In this document: positions 33,918 through 43,177 of the stretch, one piece after another | How the letters are laid out: every line of letters begins with the position of its first letter | Position numbering within the stretch: position 1 is the first letter of the stretch | Source: G963667975 sp963677395 | GTDB taxonomy: Bacteria; Bacteroidota; Bacteroidia; Bacteroidales; G963667975 | Direction of reading: 5' to 3' | Assembly (NCBI GenBank): GCA_963677395.2 | Contig: OY781965.2 | Coordinates: forward strand, 1,240,001-1,304,000 | DNA: 64,000 nucleotides | The notes under the pieces: model-generated | What the model was told of the DNA's origin: nothing | Database searches by the model: none | What the model saw: only the letters and a program-made list of their open reading frames with translations | Translations under genes and position numbers: made by a program

Positions 33918-34532
33918 TTAAAACAGACCGTTTATCTGTGCATTTATTTTTTCAATGATAATTCCAAGATCTTCAGGATTTTCATAAAAGTTCATGTTGT
34001 CCACTTCAATGATCAGGAGCTTACCGTGATTGTATGAGCTAATCCACGTTTCATATCGTTCGTTGAGGCTTTTCAGGTAATCTAAACGAATAGCAGCCTC
34101 GTAATCGCGTCCGCGTTTTTGAATCTGGTTAACCAGTGTTGGGACAGATGCCTTTAAGTAAATTAGCAAATCTGGAGGTTGAATAAACGAACTCATCAAT
34201 TCAAAAAGAGAACTGTAGTTTTCAAAATCACGGGTAGCCATCAGTCCCATGGCATGAAGATTTGGTGCAAAAATGTGAGCATCTTCATAAATGGTTCGAT
34301 CCTGAATTACATTTTTTCCTTTTTTCCGGATTTCCAATACCTGGCGAAAGCGGCTGTTCAGAAAATAAACCTGAAGGTTGAACGACCACCGACGCATATC
34401 TTCATAAAAACTGTTCAGATATGGATTTGCGTCAACATCTTCGTACAGAGGTTGCCACTTAAAATGTTTGGCTAACAGTCCGGTAAGGGTTGTTTTTCCC
34501 GAACCTATATTGCCTGCGATAGCTATGTGCAT
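33918..34532 (-). CDS. Deoxynucleoside kinase
   Basis: A 204-residue P-loop kinase from the ATG at 34532: MHIAIAGNIGSGKTTLTGLL gives Walker A; YEDVDANPYLNSFYEDMRRW and QDRTIYEDAHIFA are dNK/dGK/dCK-type motifs, and a LID-like KRGRDYEAAIRLDYL follows. It phosphorylates deoxynucleosides for salvage. The 11-residue extension to 34565 has no family support. First gene of the kinase-kdsB-SPOR unit. Confidence 0.92.
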   Translation of the reverse strand: MHIAIAGNIGSGKTTLTGLLAKHFKWQPLYEDVDANPYLNSFYEDMRRWSFNLQVYFLNSRFRQVLEIRKKGKNVIQDRTIYEDAHIFAPNLHAMGLMATRDFENYSSLFELMSSFIQPPDLLIYLKASVPTLVNQIQKRGRDYEAAIRLDYLKSLNERYETWISSYNHGKLLIIEVDNMNFYENPEDLGIIIEKINAQINGLF

Positions 34533-34692
34533 AGGTTTGTGTATTTCAGAATTTCCAAAAAGCAAATATCGAAATTTTTAACGATACATACTTGTTTCCT
34601 GGTTCATTTTTTTGATTTCCATTATTTTCGGAAGCTTATTCCCTGAGTTCCCTATAATTGCGATTGATATAAAGTGTAAATATATTCAAATG

Positions 34693-34720
34693 AAAAAAGC
34701 TGCCTGAAAGCAGCTTTTTT
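34693..34720. terminator. Terminator after ugd
   Basis: AAAAAAGCTGC (34693-34703) and GCAGCTTTTTT (34710-34720), 11-bp perfect stem with a 6-nt loop. It ends the minus-strand ugd transcript. Confidence 0.88.
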
Positions 34721-34737
34721 CTTGTTTTTTTAAGAAA

Positions 34738-36063
34738 TTAGAGTGTGGTATTAACTCCTATACAATAATAAGTATAACCATTTTCTTTCATTTCAACAGA
34801 ATCGTAAATGTTTCTACCATCAAGAACCAGTGAATTCTTCATGATTTTTTTAATTACGCTCCAGTTTGGAAAACGGAATTCTGTCCACTCTGTTACGAGC
34901 AAAATAGCATCAGCTTCCAGTGCAGCATCGTAAGGATCTTTGCAATATTCAATAATATCACCAATACGACGACCACATTCTTTCATAGCAACAGGATCGT
35001 AAGCTTTTACTTTTGCACCTGCACCAATAATTTTATCAACCAGAACCAAAGCCGGAGCTTCACGCATGTCATCAGTTTCAGGTTTAAAAGAAAGCCCCCA
35101 CATTGCAATGGTTTTGCCTTTGATATCACCCTTGAAATATTTCATCAACTTGTCGAAAAGAACTGATTTCTGATCATCATTTACATCTTCCACTGATTTG
35201 AGAACACGCATGTTGTATCCATATTGATCAGCTGTTTTTATCAATGCTTTCACATCCTTTGGGAAACATGATCCACCATAACCAATACCCGGATAAATAA
35301 ATTTGGTTCCAATACGTGTATCGCTGCCAATTCCTTTACGAACCATATTTACATCAGCACCCATAATTTCGCAAAGATTTGCAATATCATTCATAAAGCT
35401 GATTTTCGTAGCAAGCATCGCGTTCGCAGCATATTTAGTCATTTCAGCTGAAGGGACATCCATGAAAATTACCGGATGACCATTCAGTGTAAAAGGTTTG
35501 TACAACCGGCGCATGATGTCTTCTGCTTTTTGAGATTCAATACCTACCACAATACGGTCAGGTTTTAGAAAATCTTTTACGGCATCACCTTCTTTCAGAA
35601 ATTCAGGATTTGAAGCCACGTCGAACTGTATTTTTTCACCACGTTTGTCAAGTTCTTCCTGAATAGCAAGCCGAACTTTTTTTGCAGTACCAACCGGAAC
35701 TGTACTCTTGGTTACCATTAAGAGATATCCCTTCATGTTTTTGCCAACGGTTCGTGCTACATCTAAAACGTATTTAAGATCGGCACTACCATCTTCATCC
35801 GGAGGGGTTCCTACCGCACTGAAAACAACTTCAGCATCGTGTAAGCATGAAGCCAGTTCTGTAGTAAAATGCAAACGACCTTTTTCATAGTTACGTACAA
35901 TCATTTCATCCAGACCTGGTTCATAGATTGGAGAAATGCCGTTTTTCAAATTGTCAATTTTTTCTTTATCAATGTCCACGCAGGTTACATCTATACCTAC
36001 TTCGGCAAAACATGTTCCTGTTACCAGACCTACATAACCAGTGCCAACTATAACTATTTTCAT
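34738..36063 (-). CDS. ugd: UDP-glucose 6-dehydrogenase
   Basis: A 441-residue member of the UDP-glucose/GDP-mannose dehydrogenase family: N-terminal MKIVIVGTGYVGLVTGTCFA NAD site, VGTPPDEDG, SNPEFLKEGDAVKDF, and the catalytic GYGGSCFPKDVKAL with Cys thiol; C-terminal WGLSFKPETDDMREAPAL. It oxidises UDP-glucose twice to UDP-glucuronate for surface polysaccharides. It has a -7 element about 50 nt upstream (36114-36121, minus) and its own terminator, so it is probably monocistronic. Confidence 0.95.
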   Translation of the reverse strand: MKIVIVGTGYVGLVTGTCFAEVGIDVTCVDIDKEKIDNLKNGISPIYEPGLDEMIVRNYEKGRLHFTTELASCLHDAEVVFSAVGTPPDEDGSADLKYVLDVARTVGKNMKGYLLMVTKSTVPVGTAKKVRLAIQEELDKRGEKIQFDVASNPEFLKEGDAVKDFLKPDRIVVGIESQKAEDIMRRLYKPFTLNGHPVIFMDVPSAEMTKYAANAMLATKISFMNDIANLCEIMGADVNMVRKGIGSDTRIGTKFIYPGIGYGGSCFPKDVKALIKTADQYGYNMRVLKSVEDVNDDQKSVLFDKLMKYFKGDIKGKTIAMWGLSFKPETDDMREAPALVLVDKIIGAGAKVKAYDPVAMKECGRRIGDIIEYCKDPYDAALEADAILLVTEWTEFRFPNWSVIKKIMKNSLVLDGRNIYDSVEMKENGYTYYCIGVNTTL

Positions 36064-36113
36064 GAGTGTGGGTTTTAGTTTATCAATCCCTTTTTTGTTT
36101 TAAAAATCCACAC

Positions 36114-36121
36114 CAAATATA
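36114..36121 (-). promoter_or_regulatory. -7 element for ugd
   Basis: Minus-strand TATATTTG matches TAnnTTTG, 51 nt upstream of the ugd start. No TTG at 19 nt. Confidence 0.4.
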
Positions 36122-36139
36122 ATATGAGAAATGATTAGT

Positions 36140-36841
36140 CTAGCATACAATCGTTAAAATTTCTTTAAGATCATTTATTTCGTGAGTAATAGATTGATTA
36201 TGAGGAGCTCTATTATGGTTAACATATATCTGATCTATGCCTGCTTCACGTGCACCAAGTATATCCACTTCTAAGTCATCTCCAATCATGATGCTGTCTT
36301 CTGTATTTGCATTCGCCTTTTGAAGAGCTTTTCTAAAGATTTCTTTGTTTGGTTTTTGAAATCCGAGTTCTTCAGATGTAAATATTTTGGTGAAATAGGG
36401 AGATATTCCGGATTTTTCAATTTTCCGGTACTGAACTTCTACAAAACCATTGGTAAGAATGTATAGTTGGAAACCTTTTTTGTTTAATAATTCGAGAGTT
36501 TCAATGCAGTTTGGATACAGATTTGTTTGATTTGGAGTTTCTGTAATATATTTATCAGCCATCTCAATGGCCAGAACAGGGTCTTGAATATTGAAATGTT
36601 TTAAGGTATTGCTAAAGCGATTGATGTGCAGAAATTCTTTTGAGATATCACCTTTTCGGTAAGCATCCCAAAGTTGTTCATTATGTTTCTGATAGGTTTT
36701 GTAGAAATCAAGAAAGGTACAATTGCATTTTTCTGTAATTTTGTACTCGGAAAAAAGCATCCGAAACGTAGCTTCAGCATTTTTTTCAAAATCCCAAAGT
36801 GTTTTATCGAGGTCAAAAAAGAGATGTTTATAGCTTTTCAT
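36140..36841 (-). CDS. HAD-family 5'-nucleotidase, YjjG-like
   Basis: A 233-residue HAD phosphatase from the ATG at 36841: motif I FFDLDKTLWDFEKNA with the two catalytic aspartates, motif II LTNG, motif III Lys in GFQKPNKEIF, and motif IV IGDDLEVDILGAREAG. The sequence fits the YjjG noncanonical pyrimidine nucleotidase group, which removes non-standard nucleotides. The frame extends to 36928, but the extra 29 residues overlap the divergent promoter area and have no family support. Confidence 0.88.
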   Translation of the reverse strand: MKSYKHLFFDLDKTLWDFEKNAEATFRMLFSEYKITEKCNCTFLDFYKTYQKHNEQLWDAYRKGDISKEFLHINRFSNTLKHFNIQDPVLAIEMADKYITETPNQTNLYPNCIETLELLNKKGFQLYILTNGFVEVQYRKIEKSGISPYFTKIFTSEELGFQKPNKEIFRKALQKANANTEDSIMIGDDLEVDILGAREAGIDQIYVNHNRAPHNQSITHEINDLKEILTIVC

Positions 36842-36927
36842 AAGGAAAAATGCAGCAATAGATGCCTTGAATTTGTTAATGAATTGGTTGCTTGGCAAAA
36901 ATAGAACATTTTTTTTTCCACAAGGCA

Positions 36928-36957
36928 TTGTTTATAAAAATTAAAGTCATACCTTTG
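36928..36957 (+). promoter_or_regulatory. Main promoter of the rpsL-rplQ ribosomal operon
   Basis: TTG (36928-36930), 19 nt, TACCTTTG (36950-36957) followed by C: an exact Bacteroidota promoter. The leader of about 60 nt begins near 36963 and contains CCCAA-AAA-TTGGG (36962-36974), a small hairpin at its very start. Confidence 0.8.
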
Positions 36958-37024
36958 CAGTCCCAAAAATTGGGGCGTTTTATATTTGTGGATTCAATTA
37001 AATACAGCAAATTAAAAAAAGAAT

Positions 37025-37405
37025 ATGCCGACCATTCAACAGTTAGTTCGTAAGGGACGCCAGAAGTTAGTGGATAAGAGCAAGTCACCGGCATTGGACT
37101 CATGCCCACAGCGTCGTGGCGTTTGTGTAAGGGTTTACACAACCACTCCAAAAAAACCTAATTCGGCTATGCGTAAAGTAGCCAGAGTACGCTTAACCAA
37201 TCAAAAAGAGGTTAATGCATACATCCCAGGCGAAGGCCATAACCTGCAAGAGCACTCCATCGTGATGATTCGCGGCGGTCGTGTTAAAGATTTGCCAGGT
37301 GTACGTTATCACATCATCCGCGGTGCACTTGATACATCAGGTGTTGATGGAAGAAATCAACGTAGATCGAAATACGGAACCAAGCGTCCGAAGGCCAAAA
37401 AATAA
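37025..37405 (+). CDS. rpsL: 30S ribosomal protein S12
   Basis: 126 residues; the S12 core SCPQRRGVCVRVYTTTPKKPNSAM and GGRVKDLPGVRYHIIRGALD is intact. The lysines in PKKPNS and in GRVKD, where streptomycin-resistance changes occur, are the wild-type residues. S12 sits at the decoding centre. First gene of the long ribosomal operon, 68 nt after the -7 box. Confidence 0.98.
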   Translation: MPTIQQLVRKGRQKLVDKSKSPALDSCPQRRGVCVRVYTTTPKKPNSAMRKVARVRLTNQKEVNAYIPGEGHNLQEHSIVMIRGGRVKDLPGVRYHIIRGALDTSGVDGRNQRRSKYGTKRPKAKK

Positions 37406-37432
37406 TCGTAAACAGCCAAATTTTAAGTAAAA

Positions 37433-37900
37433 ATGAGAAAGGCAAAACCAAAGAAAAGAATTATCTTACCGGATCCGAAATTTAACGATTCATTGGTAAC
37501 TAAGTTCGTAAACAACTTAATGTTACAAGGTAAGAAAAATCTTTCCTATCAGATTTTTTACGATGCAGTAGAAATCGTATCAACCAAGCTGAACGAAGAT
37601 GGACTCGAAGTATGGAAAAAAGCATTAGCAAATGTTACTCCATCGGTAGAAGTTCGTAGCCGTCGTATCGGTGGTGCTACCTTCCAGATTCCTTCAGAAA
37701 TCCGTCCTGACCGTAAAATGTCAATCGGAATGAAGAATATGATCAAGTATGCTCGTAAACGTAGTGAAAAAACGATGGCGAATAAGCTTGCTGCTGAAAT
37801 CATGTCCGGTTACCGCGAAGAAGGTGCAGCATTCAAGAAAAAAGAAGAAACCCATCGTATGGCAGAAGCTAATAAAGCATTCTCACACTTCCGTTTTTAG
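37433..37900 (+). CDS. rpsG: 30S ribosomal protein S7
   Basis: 155 residues, starting MRKAKPKKRIILPDPKFNDS, with the rRNA-binding VTPSVEVRSRRIGGATFQIP. S7 nucleates the 30S head. It lies 27 bp after rpsL and 74 bp before fusA, the longest gap in the first part of the operon; that gap holds no hairpin that I can see. Confidence 0.98.
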   Translation: MRKAKPKKRIILPDPKFNDSLVTKFVNNLMLQGKKNLSYQIFYDAVEIVSTKLNEDGLEVWKKALANVTPSVEVRSRRIGGATFQIPSEIRPDRKMSIGMKNMIKYARKRSEKTMANKLAAEIMSGYREEGAAFKKKEETHRMAEANKAFSHFRF

Positions 37901-37974
37901 TAACCTGAATAATCCAGTTAACTAAACATAATAAGTATTAACCAGAATTAATTTACCCCCGCCTAGAAGTTACA

Positions 37975-40068
37975 ATGGCAGATCAGCTAAAATATACAAG
38001 AAACATCGGGATTATGGCCCATATTGACGCCGGTAAAACAACAACTACCGAGCGTATATTGTTTTATACAGGTAAGAGCCATAAAATTGGGGAAGTTCAT
38101 GATGGTGGTGCTACTATGGATTGGATGGTGCAGGAACAAGAAAGAGGTATTACTATTACTTCTGCAGCCACAACCGTTTTTTGGGACCTGAACAACGAAA
38201 AGTATAAAATCAATATTATTGACACTCCGGGTCACGTTGACTTTACCGTAGAGGTAGAACGTTCATTACGCGTACTCGATGGAGCAGTTGCATTGTTTTG
38301 TGCTGTTGGTGGTGTTCAACCCCAATCGGAAACAGTTTGGCGCCAAGCAAACAAATACAAAGTACCACGTATCAGCTTTATCAATAAAATGGATAGAACT
38401 GGTGCCGATTTTTTTAATGTAGTCCAACAAATAAAGGAACGCCTCGGTGCAAATCCGATTCCTCTTCAGATCCCCATCGGATCAGAAGAAAACTTTATTG
38501 GAATTGTTGACCTCATTTCAAATAAAGCTTTTGTATGGGATGAAGCTTCTAAAGGAACAGAATTCTTTGAAGTGCCGATTCCTGAAGATTTAGTTGATAC
38601 TGTTGCCGAATATCGGAATCTCCTTGTAGAAGGATGTGCTGAAGAAAGCGAAGAATTACTGATGAAGTTTCTCGATGATCCGGATTCAATTACCGAAGAC
38701 GAGATGTTCAACATGATTCGTAAAGCCACTATCGATATGAAAATAACTCCGGTTATGTGTGGCTCTGCTTTCAAAAATAAAGGAGTTCAGCTTTTACTCG
38801 ATGCAGTAATCCGATTACTCCCCAGCCCAACCGATATTGATTCAGTAACAGGAATCAATCCCAAAACTGACGAAGAAGAAGTTCGTAATCCTGACGTAAA
38901 AGAACCATTTTCAGCTCTGGCATTTAAAATTGCTACCGACCCGTTTGTTGGTCGCATTGCATTTTTCAGAGTTTATTCCGGTACACTTGAGTCAGGCTCT
39001 TATGTCCTGAATGCAACCTCCGGTAAAAAAGAAAGAATTTCACGTATCATGCAAATGCACGCCAATAAACAAAATCCGCTTCAATTTATCGAGGCAGGTG
39101 ATATTGGTGCAGCAGTTGGCTTTAAAGAAATTAAAACAGGTGATACCCTTTGTGACGAGAAACACCCAATCATTCTCGAATCAATGAAATTCCCGGAACC
39201 GGTAATTCATGTTGCAATTGAACCTCTCTCACAGTCAGACATTGACAAACTTTCTAACGCACTGATCAAATTAGCAGAAGAAGACCCAACATTCCGCGTA
39301 AAAACTGACGAAGACTCAGGCCAAACCATCATTAGTGGTATGGGCGAATTACATCTGGAAATTATTGTTGATCGTCTGAAACGCGAATTTAATGTAGAAT
39401 GTAACCAGGGTAAACCTCAGGTTGCATACAAAGAAGCAATTACAGCCACTTACCAACACCGCGAAGTTTACAAAAAACAAACCGGAGGTAGAGGTAAATT
39501 TGCCGACATTATTTTTGAAGTATCACCTGCTGACGAAGGTGTTGTTGGACTCCAGTTTGTTAACGAGGTCAAAGGCGGAAATATTCCGAAAGAATATATT
39601 CCTGCAATAGAAAAAGGATTTAAACAGGCTCTGGATAACGGTGTTCTTGCAGGCTTCCCGCTGGAAAGCTTCAAAGTAAGAATCATTGATGGTTCATTCC
39701 ACCCTGTAGATTCCGATGCACTTTCATTTGAACTTTGTTCAAAAATAGGATTCAAAGAAGCTTGCAAAAAAGCCAAGCCAATCTTACTCGAGCCTATTAT
39801 GACCGTAGAAGTGGAAACACCGGATGACTATATTGGCGATGTTACTGGCGATTTAAACAAACGTCGTGGTATGCTTGAGAGCATTACAGCGAAAGTTGGA
39901 AGCCAGTCAGTAAAAGCCAAAGTACCCCTTTCTGAAATGTTTGGTTATGTAACCGTATTGAGAACACTCTCTTCAGGTAGAGCAAGTTCATCACTTGAGT
40001 TCTCTCACTATTCACAAGCTCCAAGCGGCGTTCAGGAAGAAGTTATTAAAAAGCAAAAAGGATTATAA
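37975..40068 (+). CDS. fusA: Translation elongation factor G
   Basis: 697 residues. G-domain motifs GIMAHIDAGKTTTTERIL, RGITITSAA, DTPGHVDF and NKMDRTGAD are intact; domain IV tip and the C-terminal GYVTVLRTLSSGRASSSLEF follow. It drives ribosomal translocation with GTP. tuf does not follow, unlike in the E. coli str operon; the S10 genes come next. Confidence 0.98.
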   Translation: MADQLKYTRNIGIMAHIDAGKTTTTERILFYTGKSHKIGEVHDGGATMDWMVQEQERGITITSAATTVFWDLNNEKYKINIIDTPGHVDFTVEVERSLRVLDGAVALFCAVGGVQPQSETVWRQANKYKVPRISFINKMDRTGADFFNVVQQIKERLGANPIPLQIPIGSEENFIGIVDLISNKAFVWDEASKGTEFFEVPIPEDLVDTVAEYRNLLVEGCAEESEELLMKFLDDPDSITEDEMFNMIRKATIDMKITPVMCGSAFKNKGVQLLLDAVIRLLPSPTDIDSVTGINPKTDEEEVRNPDVKEPFSALAFKIATDPFVGRIAFFRVYSGTLESGSYVLNATSGKKERISRIMQMHANKQNPLQFIEAGDIGAAVGFKEIKTGDTLCDEKHPIILESMKFPEPVIHVAIEPLSQSDIDKLSNALIKLAEEDPTFRVKTDEDSGQTIISGMGELHLEIIVDRLKREFNVECNQGKPQVAYKEAITATYQHREVYKKQTGGRGKFADIIFEVSPADEGVVGLQFVNEVKGGNIPKEYIPAIEKGFKQALDNGVLAGFPLESFKVRIIDGSFHPVDSDALSFELCSKIGFKEACKKAKPILLEPIMTVEVETPDDYIGDVTGDLNKRRGMLESITAKVGSQSVKAKVPLSEMFGYVTVLRTLSSGRASSSLEFSHYSQAPSGVQEEVIKKQKGL

Positions 40069-40106
40069 TCCATAAACGTAAAACACTTTTTAAAAACGAT
40101 AACAAC

Positions 40107-40412
40107 GTGAGCCAAAGAATCAGAATTAAATTGAAATCTTACGATTACAATCTGGTTGATAAATCAGCAGAAAAAATCGTTAAGACAGTAAAGACGACAG
40201 GTGCAGTCGTAAGCGGCCCGATTCCTCTGCCCACAAACAAAAAGATTTACACTGTGAACCGTTCAACATTCGTTCACAAAAAATCTCGTGAGCAGTTCGA
40301 ATTGTCAACTTACAAAAGACTCCTTGACATTTACAGCACTACTTCAAAAACTATCGACGCTTTAATGAAGCTCGAGTTACCAAGTGGAGTAGAAGTAGAG
40401 ATCAAAGTCTGA
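40107..40412 (+). CDS. rpsJ: 30S ribosomal protein S10
   Basis: 101 residues beginning with GTG at 40107 (VSQRIRIKLKSYDYNLVDKS); no ATG is available in frame nearby. Contains GPIPLPTNKKIYTVNRSTFVHKKSREQFE, the rRNA-binding loop. S10 is both a head protein and the NusE antitermination factor. 38 bp after fusA. Confidence 0.97.
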   Translation: MSQRIRIKLKSYDYNLVDKSAEKIVKTVKTTGAVVSGPIPLPTNKKIYTVNRSTFVHKKSREQFELSTYKRLLDIYSTTSKTIDALMKLELPSGVEVEIKV

Positions 40413-40452
40413 CGTCAATTATTAGTAGAAACGAAAGAAAATTCATTAAACC

Positions 40453-41082
40453 ATGTCTGGGTTAATCGGAAGAAAAATTGGAATGACCAGTATTTGGGAT
40501 GCCTCTGGTAAAAATGTACCATGCACAGTTATCCAAGCTGGACCTTGTGTAGTAACACAAATCAGAACAAAAGACAAAGATGGCTATGATGCAATTCAGC
40601 TCGCATTTGAAGATGCGAAAGAAAAGCATGTAACCAGTGCTTTGAAAGGCCACTTTGCAAAAGCAGGTGTTTCTCCAAAACGAATAATGACTGAATTTAC
40701 CCGTTTTGAAGAAGGTCACCGTAAGACTTTTGGTGAAGTGTTAACTGTAGAAATTTTTGAAGAAGGTGAATATGTTGATGTTGTTGGGACCTCCAAAGGG
40801 AAAGGTTTCCAGGGCGTAGTTCGTCGTCATCATTTCGGTGGTGTAGGACAAAGTACACACGGGCAGCACAACCGTCTCAGAGCACCCGGTTCGGTTGGTG
40901 CATCATCCTATCCTTCAAGAGTTTTCAAAGGAATAAGAATGGCGGGTCAAATGGGAAACAAACAGCGCAAAGTTCTTAACCTTGAGATCGTAAAAATTAT
41001 TCCTGAAAAGAATTTATTGTTAATCAAAGGGTCTGTTCCAGGTGCAAAAGGATCCTATTTAAAAATTGAAAGATGGAGCTAA
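40453..41082 (+). CDS. rplC: 50S ribosomal protein L3
   Basis: 209 residues, MSGLIGRKIGMTSIW at the N-terminus, and the central loop GVVRRHHFGGVGQSTHGQHNR reaching towards the peptidyl transferase centre. Its last 10 bases overlap the rplD start, so L4 translation is coupled to it. Confidence 0.98.
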   Translation: MSGLIGRKIGMTSIWDASGKNVPCTVIQAGPCVVTQIRTKDKDGYDAIQLAFEDAKEKHVTSALKGHFAKAGVSPKRIMTEFTRFEEGHRKTFGEVLTVEIFEEGEYVDVVGTSKGKGFQGVVRRHHFGGVGQSTHGQHNRLRAPGSVGASSYPSRVFKGIRMAGQMGNKQRKVLNLEIVKIIPEKNLLLIKGSVPGAKGSYLKIERWS

Positions 41083-41705
41083 CAGTATATAACATCAGCG
41101 GAAACAAGACCGAACGTATCGTTGCGTTGAATGAAGAGATCTTTGGTTTAGAACCGAATGATCATGCCATCTATTTAGACGTAAAGCAATATCTTGCAAA
41201 CCAACGTCAAGGCACACATTGTTCAAAAGGACGTAGTGAAGTTTCAGGAAGTACTCGTAAGCTAAAACGCCAAAAGGGTACAGGTGGAGCACGTGCAGGG
41301 GATATCAAAAATCCGTTGTTCGTAGGTGGTGGAAGAATGTTTGGTCCAAAACCACGTGACTATCGCTTCAAATTAAACAAAAAGCTGAAACGCTTAGCCC
41401 GTAAATCAGCACTCTCCTATAAAGCCAGAGAAAACAATATTCTGGTAGTTGAAGATTTCACCTTCGACACTCCTAAAACAAAAATGTTTGTAGGGATTTT
41501 AAAAAATTTAAACCTGCAAGATAAAAAAACATTAGTAGTGTTGTGTGAAAGCAATAAAAATGTATATTTGTCATCCCGAAATTTGCAACGAGTAAAAGTC
41601 GTAAACGTTTCAGATTTAAACACTTACGATATTCTTAACGCAAATAATTTGATGTTTTTGGAAGGTTCTGTAAAGGAACTGGAACAGATATACAGTGCGT
41701 TTTAA
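41073..41705 (+). CDS. rplD: 50S ribosomal protein L4
   Basis: 210 residues; the extended exit-tunnel loop is KRQKGTGGARAGDIKNPLFVGGG. Overlaps rplC by 10 nt. In E. coli L4 also represses the S10 operon, but no S10-type leader is seen upstream of rpsJ here. Confidence 0.97.
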   Translation: MELTVYNISGNKTERIVALNEEIFGLEPNDHAIYLDVKQYLANQRQGTHCSKGRSEVSGSTRKLKRQKGTGGARAGDIKNPLFVGGGRMFGPKPRDYRFKLNKKLKRLARKSALSYKARENNILVVEDFTFDTPKTKMFVGILKNLNLQDKKTLVVLCESNKNVYLSSRNLQRVKVVNVSDLNTYDILNANNLMFLEGSVKELEQIYSAF

Positions 41706-41740
41706 ATGCTTAAATAACAGAAAAACAGCAGATTGTAACA

Positions 41741-42034
41741 ATGAAAATCATCATTAAGCCGATTATCACGGAAAAAATGACCAAAATCAGTGAGAAATTT
41801 CCAACTCGCTTTGGATTTGTGGTTGAAAAAAAGGCTAACAAGATCGAGATCAAAAAGGCCGTGGAAGAATTGTATGGCGTTAAGGTGATTGATGTAAACA
41901 CCATCAATTATTCGGGAAAAGTGAAGTCACGCTACACCAAAGCTGGTTTCCTTACCGGAAGAACCAACCATTTCAAGAAGGCTATCGTAACTTTAGCCGC
42001 AGGAGAGACAATTGATTTTTACAGCAATATTTAA
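41741..42034 (+). CDS. rplW: 50S ribosomal protein L23
   Basis: 97 residues with IIKPIITEKMTKISE and NKIEIKKAVEELYGVKVIDVNTI. L23 surrounds the tunnel exit and docks trigger factor and SRP. 35 bp after rplD and 6 bp before rplB. Confidence 0.97.
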   Translation: MKIIIKPIITEKMTKISEKFPTRFGFVVEKKANKIEIKKAVEELYGVKVIDVNTINYSGKVKSRYTKAGFLTGRTNHFKKAIVTLAAGETIDFYSNI

Positions 42035-42040
42035 TGTAAT

Positions 42041-42865
42041 ATGGCTTTACGTAAACTCAAACCAACAACACCGGGACAGCGCTTCAAAGTAGTAAGCGCG
42101 AACGACGATATCACCACATCGACCCCAGAACGTAGTCTGTTAGCTCCTATGAGCAAATCAGGCGGACGTAATAACCAAGGTCGTATGACAATGCGTTATA
42201 TCGGTGGTGGACATAAACAAAAATATCGTATTATTGACTTCAAAAGGGATAAAGAAAACATTCCGGCCGTTGTTAAAACCATCGAATACGATCCAAACCG
42301 TACAGCACGTATCGCTCTGCTTCAATATGCAGATGGCGAAAAACGCTATATAGTTGCTCCTCACGGTCTGAAAGTAGAACAGACTGTAATGTCGGGCAAA
42401 GGTGTTTCCCCAGAAGTAGGAAATACACTCTACCTGAGCGAAATTCCTTTCGGTACGATTGTTCATAATATCGAAATGAAACCAGGCCAAGGTGCAAAAA
42501 TTGCACGTAGTGCCGGATCATATGCTCAATTAATGTCTCGTGAAGACAAATACGCTATCTTAAAAATGCCCTCCGGAGAAACCCGTATGATCCTTCAGTC
42601 TTGCAAGGCTACCATTGGAATGGTTTCTAACATTGACCATAACCTCGAATCTTCCGGAAAAGCAGGTCGCTCACGTTGGAAAGGACGTCGCCCACGTAAC
42701 CGTGGTGTAGTAATGAACCCTGTTGATCACCCAATGGGTGGTGGCGAAGGCCGTGCATCAGGTGGTCATCCACGTTCAAGAAAAGGTTTACCATCGAAGG
42801 GATACAAAACCCGCGATCGTAAAAAAGCATCCAGCATGTATATTATCGAAAGAAGGAAGAAATAA
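42041..42865 (+). CDS. rplB: 50S ribosomal protein L2
   Basis: 274 residues; MRYIGGGHKQKYRIIDFKR, IEYDPNRTARIALLQYADGEKRYI and the C-terminal VMNPVDHPMGGGEGRASGG with the conserved His near the peptidyl transferase centre. Confidence 0.98.
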   Translation: MALRKLKPTTPGQRFKVVSANDDITTSTPERSLLAPMSKSGGRNNQGRMTMRYIGGGHKQKYRIIDFKRDKENIPAVVKTIEYDPNRTARIALLQYADGEKRYIVAPHGLKVEQTVMSGKGVSPEVGNTLYLSEIPFGTIVHNIEMKPGQGAKIARSAGSYAQLMSREDKYAILKMPSGETRMILQSCKATIGMVSNIDHNLESSGKAGRSRWKGRRPRNRGVVMNPVDHPMGGGEGRASGGHPRSRKGLPSKGYKTRDRKKASSMYIIERRKK

Positions 42866-42881
42866 TCTAAACTGAGAGGCT

Positions 42882-43160
42882 ATGAGTCGTTCGTTAAAAA
42901 AAGGTCCTTATATTCACTACAAGCTCGAGAAAAAGGTACTCGAAGCAGTTGAAAGCAACAAAAAAGTAGTGATTAAAACATGGTCAAGAGCTTCTATGAT
43001 TTCGCCTGACTTCGTTGGGCAAACAATCGCAGTACACAATGGAAACAAATTCATTCCAGTATATGTAACCGAAAATATGGTAGGTCACAAATTAGGTGAA
43101 TTCGCTCCAACCCGTACATTCAGAGGCCACGCCGGAAGTAAAGATAAAGGTAAGAAATAA
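42882..43160 (+). CDS. rpsS: 30S ribosomal protein S19
   Basis: 92 residues, SRSLKKGPYIHYKLEKKVLE, IKTWSRASMISPDFVGQTIAVHNG and the Lys-rich tail. S19 is a head protein near the A-site. 16 bp after rplB. Confidence 0.97.
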   Translation: MSRSLKKGPYIHYKLEKKVLEAVESNKKVVIKTWSRASMISPDFVGQTIAVHNGNKFIPVYVTENMVGHKLGEFAPTRTFRGHAGSKDKGKK

Positions 43161-43177
43161 GTAATACGTCGTAAGAA

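Noticed and set aside
40069..40106. Missing tuf between fusA and rpsJ taken as a deletion
   Set aside because: Absence of tuf here is the normal arrangement in Bacteroidota; the gap is a short intact spacer.
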